Origin: Halorubrum laminariae
Lineage (GTDB): Archaea; Halobacteriota; Halobacteria; Halobacteriales; Haloferacaceae
Direction: 5' to 3'
NCBI RefSeq assembly: GCF_024494655.1
Contig: NZ_JANHDL010000001.1
Location: 434,001 to 498,000, forward strand
DNA length: 64,000 nt
Shown: piece by piece, positions 1 through 9,202 of the stretch
Layout: the number at the start of each line of letters is the position of its first letter
Numbering within the stretch: the stretch's first letter is position 1
Made by a program: the position numbers and the translations under genes
Notes under the pieces: generated by a model
Told to the model about the DNA's origin: nothing
Database searches by the model: none
What the model saw: only the letters and a program-made list of their open reading frames with translations

Positions 1-464
1 TACGCCGCGATCTCCTGAAAGCGGTCGGCGTCGCCCGGCCCCGACAGCGACACCTCGACCGCGCGCTCCGTGGTCTCGATCCGATCGAGTTGGACGGTGC
101 CGTCGGCCATCCACTCGTCGGGATACATCACGAGGGTGTCGTCGTCCCCCCGAAGGCGCGGGACGTAGTCGTGGTCCGTGACGAGTTCGTCGCGACGGTC
201 GCGGTAGAACTCCGCCGCCGCGTCGTCGTCCGTCTCGCGCGCCAGCCGAGTGAGACGTTCCGCCTCGTCGACGACATCGGCCGGGAGGTCGGGGACGCGG
301 TCCTCCGTCGCGTCCCGCTCGTCGTCGGCGTTGGCCGCGGTTTCCTGATCGCCGTCGTCATCGCCGGCCTCGGCCGCCGCGTCAGTGTCATCAGCGTCGG
401 CCGCCATCAGTTCTCGTGCCCGTTCTCGCGCCCACTCCGGGGGCTCGTCGTCAGTTCCGGTCAT
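1..464 (-). CDS. rnhA-operon acidic protein (C-terminal part cut off by window edge)
   Basis: The frame opens with ATG at 464 and runs off the left edge after about 154 codons. Its first 14 bases overlap the end of rnhA, whose stop is at 451-453, so the two are translationally coupled. The visible protein is very acidic: an Asp/Ala/Glu-rich low-complexity stretch around residues 20-50, then a more ordered part. I recognise no catalytic motif. Haloarchaeal genomes carry a family in this position that is named only after its neighbour rnhA. Function unknown. Confidence 0.75.
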   Translation of the reverse strand, partial: MTGTDDEPPEWARERARELMAADADDTDAAAEAGDDDGDQETAANADDERDATEDRVPDLPADVVDEAERLTRLARETDDDAAAEFYRDRRDELVTDHDYVPRLRGDDDTLVMYPDEWMADGTVQLDRIETTERAVEVSLSGPGDADRFQEIAA

Positions 465-1047
465 CGAGTGCCTCGTTGGCCAGATCGTCGGCGCGCGCGT
501 TTATCTCCCGCGGAACGTGGCCGATCGACCACCGGCCGAACCGGTCCAACAGCTCCCGGACCCGAACCCGCTTCTCGCGGAGTTCAGGGTCGTTGGCGTT
601 CCACTCGCCGCGGACCTGTTTGACGATCAGTTCCGAGTCGCCCCTCACGTCGGTCTCGTCGAACCCGTACTCCTCGGCGGCTTCGAGCGCCCGGATAAGC
701 GCAGCATACTCCGCCTGGTTGTTGGTGACCCTGCCGATCCGCTCGCCTCCCTCGGCGACGATCCCGTCCGACGTGACGAGACACCAGCCGACCGCGCCCG
801 GTCCGGGGTTCCCGCGCGAGGCACCGTCGAAGTAGACGTGTGCGCGGCCGCCGCCGTCCGCAAGCAGATTCGTGAGCCGCGTCGGGTCGCCCCCCTGAAC
901 CACGACCTTGTCGTCGTACGCGACCGCGACCGCCCCGTCCCGTTCGGCGCGCCACCGCTCATGAGCGGTGTTTCCCTCGTCGATCCGGACGCCCGCGTCG
1001 GACAGGCGGTCCCGAGCCGTCGCCGGGTCGCAGTCGATTGTCGGCAT
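451..1047 (-). CDS. rnhA: Ribonuclease HI (archaeal type, 198 aa)
   Basis: Endoribonuclease that cleaves the RNA strand of RNA:DNA hybrids, for example R-loops and primers. The RNase H fold starts near residue 69 with YFDGASRGNPGPG (catalytic D74). It continues with NQAEYAAL (E113) and RGDSELIVKQ (D137) and ends with GHVPREINARADDLA (H177, D187), so all four acidic residues are present. The first ~65 residues are an extension beyond the bacterial RNase HI core; haloarchaeal RNase HI enzymes are known to carry one. It lies 72 bases downstream of polC on the same strand and overlaps the next gene, so it belongs to a replication/repair transcription unit. Confidence 0.95.
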   Translation of the reverse strand: MPTIDCDPATARDRLSDAGVRIDEGNTAHERWRAERDGAVAVAYDDKVVVQGGDPTRLTNLLADGGGRAHVYFDGASRGNPGPGAVGWCLVTSDGIVAEGGERIGRVTNNQAEYAALIRALEAAEEYGFDETDVRGDSELIVKQVRGEWNANDPELREKRVRVRELLDRFGRWSIGHVPREINARADDLANEALDDRN

Positions 1048-1119
1048 ATGTCTGCGTTCCGTGTCTGCGGGACAAATGGCTGTCCGTCCGGCTCTGGCGT
1101 GAGGCGCGGAGCCGATCCG

Positions 1120-4100
1120 TCACATGAAGTCCGCGATACCCGACTGCTTGTTGGTGTCGTCCTCGAAGATCGACTCCAGCGAGTCGTCTAACACCTGCAG
1201 CCGCTGTTTGGTGTAGGGACGGCAGCCGAACCGGTCGGCCACCTCGATGGCCGTGTCTACGTACTTGCTCACCGAGCCCTCGTGGACGGTGAGGTTCACC
1301 CGGCCGCCGCACTCCCGACAGTCCCCGCTCAGGGGCATCCGGCGGTACTTCTCCCCGCAGTCGAGACACCGCGTCTCCTGTCGCGAGAAGGCGCGAAGGT
1401 TTCCGATGATGTCCGGCAGGAAGTGGTACTCGATGACCCGCTCGGCCACGTCGGTCTCGTCGACGGCGCGGAGCTTCCGCGCGAGTTCCAACTGCGCGTC
1501 CATCTTCTCCATCATGTCGCCGAGCGTCTTGTACGCCGAGAGATCCGGTCCCATCGCGATGTCCGTCGTGTCGTGCGTGTGGTCGAACCCGTGATACTCG
1601 TCGTCGGTCCCGAGCGTGTCCTCACCGATCTGTATCAGCTCCTCGACCGACTCCGGATCGGCCATCTCAAGCGTCGCCTCGTACAGCTCTACGGGGTACT
1701 CCCGAACGATGTCGACGTTGTGCGCCTCGTCGTCGATCTCGGCGGGATCGATCCGCGATGACATCACGAGGGGCGCGTCCATTCTTCCACCTCTTTGATC
1801 TGGCAAAAAGGTCTTAGAGAAATTGAGAAGTCCGTCCATAAGAAGCATAACGCAATCCTCGTCACCGTCGCAGTTGCGGCGCTTTGCGGCGTGGAAGTAC
1901 GGATGCGCGTATCCCACCGCCGCCGACGTGAAACCCACCACTCTTCCGACAGTTGCCGCGCTCGTGTGCGGGGCCATCCCGAAGACCAGCTCGCCGACGA
2001 GGTCGTCGCGCTCGTTTACCTCGTAGAAGCGGTCGAGCCCGTAGAACTGCGCTAAGAGGTCGTCGACGAAGTCCGCGGTCTTCAGCATGTGCTCTGCCGC
2101 GCCGTCGGAGAGCACGATGTCTTGCACCTTCAGCTCGACCAGCTGGTCGTCGTGGCGCAGCGGCTCGCCGTCGATATCCGTCTCGTAGCCGAGTTCTCGG
2201 AAGTGGTCGGCGGTGACGTCGAGCTCCTCCGGGCGGACCGCCGTGACCGGGAGATCGGTCATGTCGTACCTGACCGTTCCGTCTTTGAACGACGTGACGC
2301 CGTTTTTCGCCCGGAGGACGCCCTTCTCTATCGGCTCCGGCGTCTTGTTCCGCGAGGTGAGCCCCTGAACCCCCTTGAGGATCTCGAACGCCGACTCGCG
2401 TTCGCCGACCGCCTCCATCGCCGAGTGGTAGGCGTCGTGCACGTCGATCTCGCGGCGATTCGCGGCGGTCACCTCCCACTCGCAGCGCGGGCAGACGACG
2501 CGTCCCGCCTCGTCTGGCTCGCAGACGGTCCCGCACTGGCCGCACTCGTAGTGGAGGTCGGTGTGCGTCTCGCAGTCGGGACACAGCGCCCGATAGGTGT
2601 GTTCACCGCAGTCGGGACAGACGCGGTCTGCGACCTCTACCTCCAGCCGGCCGCGACGGCCCGTGTCGTCCATCACGTTCGCGGCCTCCGCGACGTCGCG
2701 CTGGGGACCGCCAGCCTCGGTTATCGGGAACAGCGTGTGGACCGCCGGGGAGAGGTCGCGGCTCTCCGACTTCTCCGGGCGGCCCATTCGGTTTCCGATC
2801 CGGGTCGGCGCGCGTTCGCGGATTTCGAACGGAGCGACCTCGGCGACCGCCCGCACCGCGTTGTCGCCGCCGTCCCACTCACGGGCGTCCGCCGAGAGGT
2901 CATCCGCGGCCCACGTCTTCCGGAGGCCGTCGTCGACGCCGAGCGACCGCGCCAGCGGCCGCCAGGTGGGGATCCGCAGCGCGTCCGGCGTGGCGGCGTG
3001 CTCGACCAACAGCGCCTCCAACGCCTCTCGGGTCGTCTCCGTGCGCTCGATCGCGAGGACGCCCTCGACCACGTCGCCGTCGGCGACCGCGTCGGCGAGC
3101 GTCTCGAACGCTTGGACAGAGATGTCGTGCCAGAGGTAGGTGTACTCGGGGTGAAGCGGGCAGTCGTACGCCTCGGCCCACTCCAGCGCCGCCTCGACGC
3201 TCGGATGTTCGAGGTCGACGCCGGGGTCGTCCGAGAGCGCTTGAACGTCCGCACCGGCCGCCTCGAACTCCTGCACCCACCACTCGTACACGTACGACGC
3301 GGGGGCGAGCGCGTGATTGTTCTCGATGAACTCCCCGTAGTTGACCAGATACTCGCCCAGATCGAGCACCTTCTCGATCCCGTTGCGAATCGCCTTCGCC
3401 TCCTCGGGATCGTCGATTTGACGGACCTCACCGTTCGCGAGGCGGACGGTCGGCCCGTCGATGGAATCGACGGGGACGACGCCGTGGGCCTTTCCCGGGC
3501 GTTCGGTCTTGATCTGGGTGCCGGCCGCGAGGAAGTCGTCGACGATGTGCATCGTCGCGGGGTGGACGCCGCCGGTTGCGAACCCGTGGTTCCGCGCACG
3601 GCCGTACCGGAGCCGGAAGCCGCCCGCTTCGCTCGGGTGGGTGAACACCGGGCGGCCGGCGATGAGGTCGCGCAGGAACTTCTGAGCGGACTCCGCTCTG
3701 GGAGGCCCGGCAGGCTCGGTGTGCTGCTCGTCGACCGCGGAGACATCCGGGTCCGCGGCCTCGGCTGGATCACCGTCGTCGCCAGCGGCGGCGGCGTCGT
3801 CGTCCGCGTCGCTAGCGTCGTCGCCGTCGCCCACGCCGTCCCTCCCGATCGTCCCGTCGATCAGGTCTTGGAGCCACGGCCAGTCGACCTCGTCGAGGTT
3901 GCGGGTGTACCGCTGAATCTTGGGGGCCTTGAGCGCGATTCCCTCCGCGGCAACGAGACACATCCCGCCGCGGGCGGAGTTGGTGTCGACGCGCTCCAAG
4001 TCGCGAAATCCCGAGACCTCCTCGTCGCTCGTCGCCTCCCCGTCCAGCATGATGGGTATGTGCTTGGCGATGAACTTCGACTCCTTGTCCTTCGGCGTGT

Positions 4101-4683
4101 ACTGGAGCCCGGTCTCCGTGTCGTACAGCGCGATCTCCTCGGCGTATCGCTCGACCTCCACGTCGCGCGGTTTGTACTCGTCGATACCCAGAAGCGCCCG
4201 GGCGTAGTCCGCGACGAGCACCGACAGCGCCTGCGCCGTACCGCCGGCGGAGCGTATCGGGCCGGCGTAGTAGACGTTGATGAACTCCGTACCGTCGTCG
4301 TTCTCCAACAGCTCGACGCGGTCGATCCCCTCGATCGGCGCGGCGACGACGCCCTCGGTGAGCAGTGCAACCGCGGTTCGGACCGCCCCCTCGACTTTCC
4401 CCTCGCGGGAGTCGTAGTCGCCGACGCTGCCGTCGACGAAGTCTTTTACAAGCTCCAGAGCCGCCTCTTCGCGAGACATCTGCCCTTCCAGCTCGCGGAC
4501 CCGCACTGCGACGCCGTCGATGCCCAAGATGTTCTCGACGCGGTCGGCCATGTCGCGGGCGACCGGAATCTCGATTTCGGGCTCCGGATCACGTCCCTGC
4601 TCTTTCGCGGCCTCCGCGACCGCCCACGCCTCATCGAGTCGGTCTTCAATCCGGGCGAAGTAGCGCTTGTCGTCGGGCCTCAT
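1120..4683 (-). CDS. polC: DNA polymerase D large (catalytic) subunit DP2, 1187 aa
   Basis: Large subunit of the archaeal replicative polymerase PolD. ATG at 4683 is chosen because the open frame upstream of it overlaps the next gene. The catalytic region holds KRRNCDGDEDCVMLLMDG, with the metal-binding DxD at D939/D941. Zinc-binding cysteine pairs occur at about 689-734 and at C1106/C1109/C1122/C1125. An acidic low-complexity linker (about 286-316) interrupts the N-terminal part. There is no intein at the NCDGDED site, where some archaea carry one. The last eight residues, QSGIADFM, fit a PCNA-interacting (PIP) box. The gene starts 28 bases after the PPC-domain gene, suggesting cotranscription. 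Confidence 0.97.
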   Translation of the reverse strand: MRPDDKRYFARIEDRLDEAWAVAEAAKEQGRDPEPEIEIPVARDMADRVENILGIDGVAVRVRELEGQMSREEAALELVKDFVDGSVGDYDSREGKVEGAVRTAVALLTEGVVAAPIEGIDRVELLENDDGTEFINVYYAGPIRSAGGTAQALSVLVADYARALLGIDEYKPRDVEVERYAEEIALYDTETGLQYTPKDKESKFIAKHIPIMLDGEATSDEEVSGFRDLERVDTNSARGGMCLVAAEGIALKAPKIQRYTRNLDEVDWPWLQDLIDGTIGRDGVGDGDDASDADDDAAAAGDDGDPAEAADPDVSAVDEQHTEPAGPPRAESAQKFLRDLIAGRPVFTHPSEAGGFRLRYGRARNHGFATGGVHPATMHIVDDFLAAGTQIKTERPGKAHGVVPVDSIDGPTVRLANGEVRQIDDPEEAKAIRNGIEKVLDLGEYLVNYGEFIENNHALAPASYVYEWWVQEFEAAGADVQALSDDPGVDLEHPSVEAALEWAEAYDCPLHPEYTYLWHDISVQAFETLADAVADGDVVEGVLAIERTETTREALEALLVEHAATPDALRIPTWRPLARSLGVDDGLRKTWAADDLSADAREWDGGDNAVRAVAEVAPFEIRERAPTRIGNRMGRPEKSESRDLSPAVHTLFPITEAGGPQRDVAEAANVMDDTGRRGRLEVEVADRVCPDCGEHTYRALCPDCETHTDLHYECGQCGTVCEPDEAGRVVCPRCEWEVTAANRREIDVHDAYHSAMEAVGERESAFEILKGVQGLTSRNKTPEPIEKGVLRAKNGVTSFKDGTVRYDMTDLPVTAVRPEELDVTADHFRELGYETDIDGEPLRHDDQLVELKVQDIVLSDGAAEHMLKTADFVDDLLAQFYGLDRFYEVNERDDLVGELVFGMAPHTSAATVGRVVGFTSAAVGYAHPYFHAAKRRNCDGDEDCVMLLMDGLLNFSKTFLPDQRGGRMDAPLVMSSRIDPAEIDDEAHNVDIVREYPVELYEATLEMADPESVEELIQIGEDTLGTDDEYHGFDHTHDTTDIAMGPDLSAYKTLGDMMEKMDAQLELARKLRAVDETDVAERVIEYHFLPDIIGNLRAFSRQETRCLDCGEKYRRMPLSGDCRECGGRVNLTVHEGSVSKYVDTAIEVADRFGCRPYTKQRLQVLDDSLESIFEDDTNKQSGIADFM

Positions 4684-4711
4684 CGCGGTAGCTCGGGTCG
4701 TCCTCGCCGCC

Positions 4712-5131
4712 TCACAGCCACAGGTCGAGGTCGGTGGTCGGGTCGTGTTCGCGCTCCAACGGCTCGTCGAACGCGCGGAGGTGACACTCGCCCGCCCAGA
4801 CGGTCGCCGAGTCGAGATGGCCGGCCAGCGCCTGTCCGCTCGGCCGCGAGAGCACGGCGTGGGTGTGCGCGAACACGTCGCCCTCAAGCAGCGAGACATT
4901 GCCGACGCAGGCCGCGACCTCCAGCGGTTCGTCGAACGTCACCGACTGGTACTCCGTGTCCTCTTGGTCGTAGAACCAGACGTCGGCGTCTTGGACGGCC
5001 CCGAGCGCCGTGAACCAGCCAGCCTCGACATCTTCGGCGCGGGCGAGGTCTTCGATCTCCTCGCGCCAGTCGGCACCGGTCTCGAACCGCGCGACGTACT
5101 CCGCAGTCGTCTCGACTTCTCGGTGATGCAT
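4712..5131 (-). CDS. PPC/DUF296-domain DNA-binding-type protein (139 aa)
   Basis: Single PPC (plants and prokaryotes conserved, DUF296) domain. Family members form trimers with a metal site made of histidines; in plants the domain is joined to AT-hooks. Seen here: VFAHTHAVLS (H89, H91) and AGHLDSATVWAGECHL (H105), the expected metal-ligand pattern. No AT-hook is present. ATG at 5131 starts the conserved domain directly (MHHREVETTAEY). It lies immediately upstream of polC with a 28-base gap, so cotranscription is likely. A role in nucleoid or replication control would be speculation; the biochemical function of archaeal members is not established. Confidence 0.85.
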   Translation of the reverse strand: MHHREVETTAEYVARFETGADWREEIEDLARAEDVEAGWFTALGAVQDADVWFYDQEDTEYQSVTFDEPLEVAACVGNVSLLEGDVFAHTHAVLSRPSGQALAGHLDSATVWAGECHLRAFDEPLEREHDPTTDLDLWL

Positions 5132-5330
5132 GCACGCGCCAACGACCGCCGGGGGCAAAAACCCTGTCGACGACCAGCCGGCGACGAAACGCGCCTGCAC
5201 CCCGCCAGATGAGAATTGATATAGCAGTTTGTGGTTTACTTCAACAGTTCGGCGTCAGTGGAGATGTCGAACGCAGATGGAACTCCAAGCGTTGAAAACC
5301 CGCAAATCGAGAACGTCGGAACGTGTCCGC

Positions 5331-5705
5331 TTAGAACGGGGCCTGCGGCCCTTCGTCGTCGCCGCCGTCGTCGGTCGTCTCACCGGGGAAGGAGGGAGAT
5401 GTACCGCCACCGGTGCCGCCGAGGTCACCGTCCGCGCCGGCATCCATGCCGGTGTCGGCGTGGACCGTCTCGATCTCGGGAATCTCTTTGACCATCCGGG
5501 ACTTGATGGCTTGGATCGTCATGGGCGAGATGCCGCAGCCGGAACACGCGCCGCCGAGCTGGACCGTCACCTCGCCGTTCTCACGGTCGAGGTGGCTTAT
5601 TGCGGCGCTTCCGCCGTGCATCTGAATCTGCGGGAAGTTGCGCCGCAGGAAGTTCGTGATCCGCTCGCGGAGGTCGTTGTCCGCGTCAGTCGTTTCCGTG
5701 CTCAT
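5331..5705 (-). CDS. NifU C-terminal-domain Fe-S cluster scaffold protein (124 aa)
   Basis: Fe-S cluster assembly/carrier protein of the NifU-C (Nfu) type. The domain runs from about residue 10 to 85 and contains GGACSGCGISPMT with the paired cysteines C54/C57 that bind a bridging cluster at a dimer interface. ATG at 5705 (MSTETTDADNDLRERI) gives the normal family N-terminus. The C-terminal 40 residues are a Gly/Asp-rich haloarchaeal tail. Monocistronic as far as can be seen. Confidence 0.92.
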   Translation of the reverse strand: MSTETTDADNDLRERITNFLRRNFPQIQMHGGSAAISHLDRENGEVTVQLGGACSGCGISPMTIQAIKSRMVKEIPEIETVHADTGMDAGADGDLGGTGGGTSPSFPGETTDDGGDDEGPQAPF

Positions 5706-5801
5706 GCCAACGAGTTGGCGGTCGGCGGGCTTATGCCTTTGGTTCGAACGAACGCGAAGCACGAAAATCGACGCGTCGAGCGGTGAACCGAGGGAACGCG
5801 C

Positions 5802-6131
5802 TTATTTGGGGCGGTCGACGCCGAGCGTCCGATACAGTTCCGTCTCGATCCGGCCGACGTACTCCTCAAGCGTCTCCTCGAATTTCTCGTCGTCGACGGC
5901 GACGGCACCGCTGATGCGTTTGCGGGGATTTTCGGGGAGTTCGACTCGGAACTCGCCGTTCTCGTAGAACGGTTCGGACTCGTTGAGTACCGTCTGGTCG
6001 ATCCCGTGGATCAGCTCCGAGTCGTGCCGGTCGTTCATCTGCTCGAACGCATTCTTGTACGCCCGCTGGAGTTCGTTGAAGTAGTGAGCGTACTTGTCCT
6101 CGAACTTCTCGGGGTCGAACTCGTCGGCCAT
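5802..6131 (-). CDS. Conserved haloarchaeal protein, DUF5783-like (109 aa)
   Basis: Small acidic protein opening with MADEFDPEKFEDKYAHYF and predicted to be mainly helical. It matches a haloarchaea-restricted family that I remember as DUF5783. No enzymatic motif, signal peptide or membrane segment is visible. It precedes the NifU-like gene on the same strand by about 100 bases. Function unknown. Confidence 0.85.
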   Translation of the reverse strand: MADEFDPEKFEDKYAHYFNELQRAYKNAFEQMNDRHDSELIHGIDQTVLNESEPFYENGEFRVELPENPRKRISGAVAVDDEKFEETLEEYVGRIETELYRTLGVDRPK

Positions 6132-6280
6132 ACCCGATCCGACGCGCGGGCGATGAAAAAGTCAGGCGATCGGTGACGACCGCACGGATCCGCGGCGTAT
6201 CAACGTCTCTGGGAAAGAACTCCGAATCGCGTGTGTATGTAATATATCTCATACTGCTATACAAAATTTCTAGGAGTCCG

Positions 6281-9001
6281 TCACCGCAGCCGACCGAGCA
6301 GCCGGTAGTCGCGGTCCGGTTCGTACCGACGGAAGAGGAGGCTGTTGGTGAGCACGCTCACGCTGGAGAAGGCCATCGCGGCGGCGGCGAGCGCGGGTTG
6401 GAGCAGTCCGAGTGACGCCAGCGGAATCATCGCCGTGTTGTAGCCGAGCGCCCACACGAGGTTCTGTTTGATCTTCTGAAGCGTCGCGTCCGAGATCCGG
6501 ATCGCCCGAACCACGTCGAGCGGGTCGTCGCGCATCAGCGTCACGTCCGCGGCCTCGATCGCCACGTCGGTGCCGCTCCCGATGGCGGTGCCGACGGCCG
6601 CGACCGCGAGAGCCGGCGCGTCGTTGACGCCGTCACCGACCATCATCGCCTGTCGGCCGTCGGACTGGATCGACTCCACCGCGTCGGATTTGTCCTCGGG
6701 AAGGACCTCGGCGCGGACGTTGCCGGAATCGATCCCGACCCGTTCGGCGACGGCGCGAGCGGTGCGCTTGTTGTCGCCCGTGATCATCATCACGTCGAGG
6801 CCGCGGTCGCGGAGAGCGGTGACGGCGTCGGCAGCGCTGTCTTTCACCGTGTCCGCGTCGGCGACGACACCGACGAGTACTCCTTGGTACGCGACGAGCA
6901 TCGCCGTCTTGCCCTCGCTTTCGAGCCGTTCCATCGTCTCCGCGGCGGGATTGGGATCGACTCCGTTGTCTCGGAGCAGCTTCCGGTTGCCGACGAGCAC
7001 CTCTCCCCCACCGTCGGACGAATCCGACGCGACCGTCGCGCGGACGCCCTGGCCGGGGACGTTCTCGAAGGAGTCCGGGTCCGCGACATCGAGACCGCGC
7101 GCCTCGGCTCCCTCGACAATGGCGCGCGCGAGAGGGTGCTCGCTGCCGCGTTCGGCGATCGCGGCGATCCGAAGCACCTCGTCGGCGGTGAGTGCGTTGG
7201 AGTCTCGATCGGACGGGGATCCCCCGTCCTCGTCTTCGGCCGATCCGACCGCCGAGGCGGTTCCGCCGTCGGGACGTGGCTCGCCGTCGGGTCCGAACGC
7301 GACCACGTCTGTCAGTTCCATCTCGCCTTCGGTGAGCGTCCCCGTCTTGTCGAAGACGATCGTGTCGACATCGCGGGCGCGTTCGAGCACGTCGCCGCCC
7401 TTGAACAGGACGCCGTTGCGCGCGCCGATCGAGGTCCCGACCATCGTGGCCGCGGGCGTCGCCAGACCGAGCGCACAGGGACACGCGATGAGCACCGCGG
7501 AGGCGAACACGACGACCGCAAACTCGAAGACCGAGACGCCGCCGCCCGCGACTGCGGGGCCTCCGGCGACGAGTCCCCACAGCGGGAGCGCGTCGACGAA
7601 TCCGGCGAGCACCTCGGGGAACAGGAACCAGACGGTCCCCCAGATCAGGGCGTTGACGATGACCGCCGGGACGAAGTACGCGGAGATGCGGTCGGCGAGG
7701 TTCTGGATGTCGGGCTGGCGCGACTGCGCTCGTTTCACCGTCTGGACGATCTGCTGAAGTGCGGTGTCCGCACCCACCTTCGTCGCCTCGACGACGAGCA
7801 CGCCGTTCTCGTTGATCGTGGAGCCGACTACCTCGTCGCCCTCGCGTTTCTCGACCGGGACCGACTCGCCGGTCACCATCGATTCGTCGACGGCGCTCTG
7901 TCCGTCGACGACGATGCCGTCGGTCGGGATCTTCTCGCCGGGGCGGACCTTCATGCGGTCGCCGGGTTCGACCGCGTCGAGGGGGACTTCCTCCTCGGTC
8001 CCGTCCTCGTCGACGAGCGTCGCCGTCTCGGCTTCCATCTCCAGCAGCTTCCGGAGGGCTTCGCCGGCCCGGCCCTTCGAGCGGGCTTCGAGGTAGTTGC
8101 CGAGCGTGATGAACACGAGGATGAGCGCGGCCGTGTCGAAGTAGAGGCTCCCCGCGATCACCTCGGCGAGGACCGCGACCGAGTAGAGGTACGCGGTGCT
8201 GGAGCCGAGCGCGATCAGCACGTCCATGTTGGCGCGGCGGTTCCTGACGAGCGCCGTGTAGGAGTTCTCGTAGAAGGGACGACCGAGCGCGATCTGCACC
8301 GGCGTCGCGAGCAGGAACTGCACCCAGCCGACGCCGACCCCGAACACCGTCGCCGGGAGGAGCGCACCGTCGAACGCGAGGTGGTCGACCATGAATGCGA
8401 GAAGCGGTGTCGCGAGCGCGGCCCCGAACAGCGTCAGGCGGAGCTGTCTGCGGATCTCGTCCTCGCGCGCGGCGTCGCGCGCGCTCTGGTCTGCGTCCCC
8501 GTCGGCGGTGCTTGAATCCCCGGAACCGGCGGCCGCGTCGTCGCCGTCGGCGGCGCTATCGCCGCGGCCTCCGCTCCCGTCCTCGCGAACCGGCGAGTAG
8601 CCGGCCGACTCGATCGCGTCGTAGAGATCGGCGAGGGAGGCGTCCGCGGGGTTGTAGGTGACCTGCGCCTCGTCGGTGGCGTAGTTCACGTCGGCGTCGA
8701 CGACGCCCGGCGTGTCTTCTAACGCCTCCGCGTTCGTCTCGGCGCAGTTCGCACACGACATGTCCGTGATCGCGATCGTTACCGTCTCCGAGACCGCGCC
8801 GTAGCCCGCCGACTCGACCGCGTCGTGTATCTCGCGGAGCGATACCGCCTCGGGATCGTACTCGACCGTCGCCTCGTCGGTGGCGTAGTTCGCCGTCGCC
8901 GACGCCACGCCGTCGAGGGCTTCTAGGGCGTCCTGTATCGTCGCCGAGCAGTTGGCACAGGACATCCCCGTGATGTCGAGGTGAGCGGTTCTGTCTGGCA
9001 T
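6281..9001 (-). CDS. copA: Copper-transporting P1B-type ATPase, CopA-like (906 aa)
   Basis: Cu(I) export pump of the cytoplasmic membrane. Two N-terminal heavy-metal-associated domains carry GMSCANC (C15/C18) and DMSCANC (C83/C86). An acidic low-complexity spacer follows at about 140-180. Then come the transmembrane metal site [12 protein letters not shown] (CPC at 507-509), TGES at 378-381, the phosphorylated DKTGT (D551), SEHPLA in the nucleotide-binding domain and [11 protein letters not shown]. The last two helices contain GYNTAMIP and AFSSVSVL, the YN and SS signature of copper rather than zinc pumps. ATG at 9001 is chosen because the first HMA domain begins at once. Residues about 568-612 are an acidic haloarchaeal insertion. 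Confidence 0.95.
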   Translation of the reverse strand: MPDRTAHLDITGMSCANCSATIQDALEALDGVASATANYATDEATVEYDPEAVSLREIHDAVESAGYGAVSETVTIAITDMSCANCAETNAEALEDTPGVVDADVNYATDEAQVTYNPADASLADLYDAIESAGYSPVREDGSGGRGDSAADGDDAAAGSGDSSTADGDADQSARDAAREDEIRRQLRLTLFGAALATPLLAFMVDHLAFDGALLPATVFGVGVGWVQFLLATPVQIALGRPFYENSYTALVRNRRANMDVLIALGSSTAYLYSVAVLAEVIAGSLYFDTAALILVFITLGNYLEARSKGRAGEALRKLLEMEAETATLVDEDGTEEEVPLDAVEPGDRMKVRPGEKIPTDGIVVDGQSAVDESMVTGESVPVEKREGDEVVGSTINENGVLVVEATKVGADTALQQIVQTVKRAQSRQPDIQNLADRISAYFVPAVIVNALIWGTVWFLFPEVLAGFVDALPLWGLVAGGPAVAGGGVSVFEFAVVVFASAVLIACPCALGLATPAATMVGTSIGARNGVLFKGGDVLERARDVDTIVFDKTGTLTEGEMELTDVVAFGPDGEPRPDGGTASAVGSAEDEDGGSPSDRDSNALTADEVLRIAAIAERGSEHPLARAIVEGAEARGLDVADPDSFENVPGQGVRATVASDSSDGGGEVLVGNRKLLRDNGVDPNPAAETMERLESEGKTAMLVAYQGVLVGVVADADTVKDSAADAVTALRDRGLDVMMITGDNKRTARAVAERVGIDSGNVRAEVLPEDKSDAVESIQSDGRQAMMVGDGVNDAPALAVAAVGTAIGSGTDVAIEAADVTLMRDDPLDVVRAIRISDATLQKIKQNLVWALGYNTAMIPLASLGLLQPALAAAAMAFSSVSVLTNSLLFRRYEPDRDYRLLGRLR

Positions 9002-9202
9002 GTCTACTACTAGGGGCTCCTCTCTTAGCTGGTTTACTGCTTGGATAGTCGGTGTGAGATCGGGTGAAAACCTTCGATTCCAAAGCGTTCTGTCATCCCC
9101 GGCCTGACAGGCGGACAACGGACCCGTCCTCGCCGAGGGCGACCGGCCGTCGATGCGGCCGTCGTCAGTCTCGGCGTGGTCGGTCAGTCCCAGCGTGCTC
9201 GG

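Noticed and set aside
1120-4683. Intein in polC
   Set aside because: NCDGDED and the following block are continuous and the total length (1187 aa) fits an uninterrupted DP2.
4684-4899. N-terminal extension of polC upstream of ATG 4683
   Set aside because: The extension is Arg/Ser/Thr-rich, overlaps the PPC gene in another frame and is not DP2-like.
2089-5013. Very long open frame on the plus strand opposite polC (over 900 codons), and similar long antisense frames at 6884-8515, 11213-12718 and 62489-63991
   Set aside because: High-GC codon use leaves antisense frames free of stops. The encoded strings are Arg/Val/Ala-rich, unlike acidic haloarchaeal proteins, while the opposite strand holds clearly recognisable genes.
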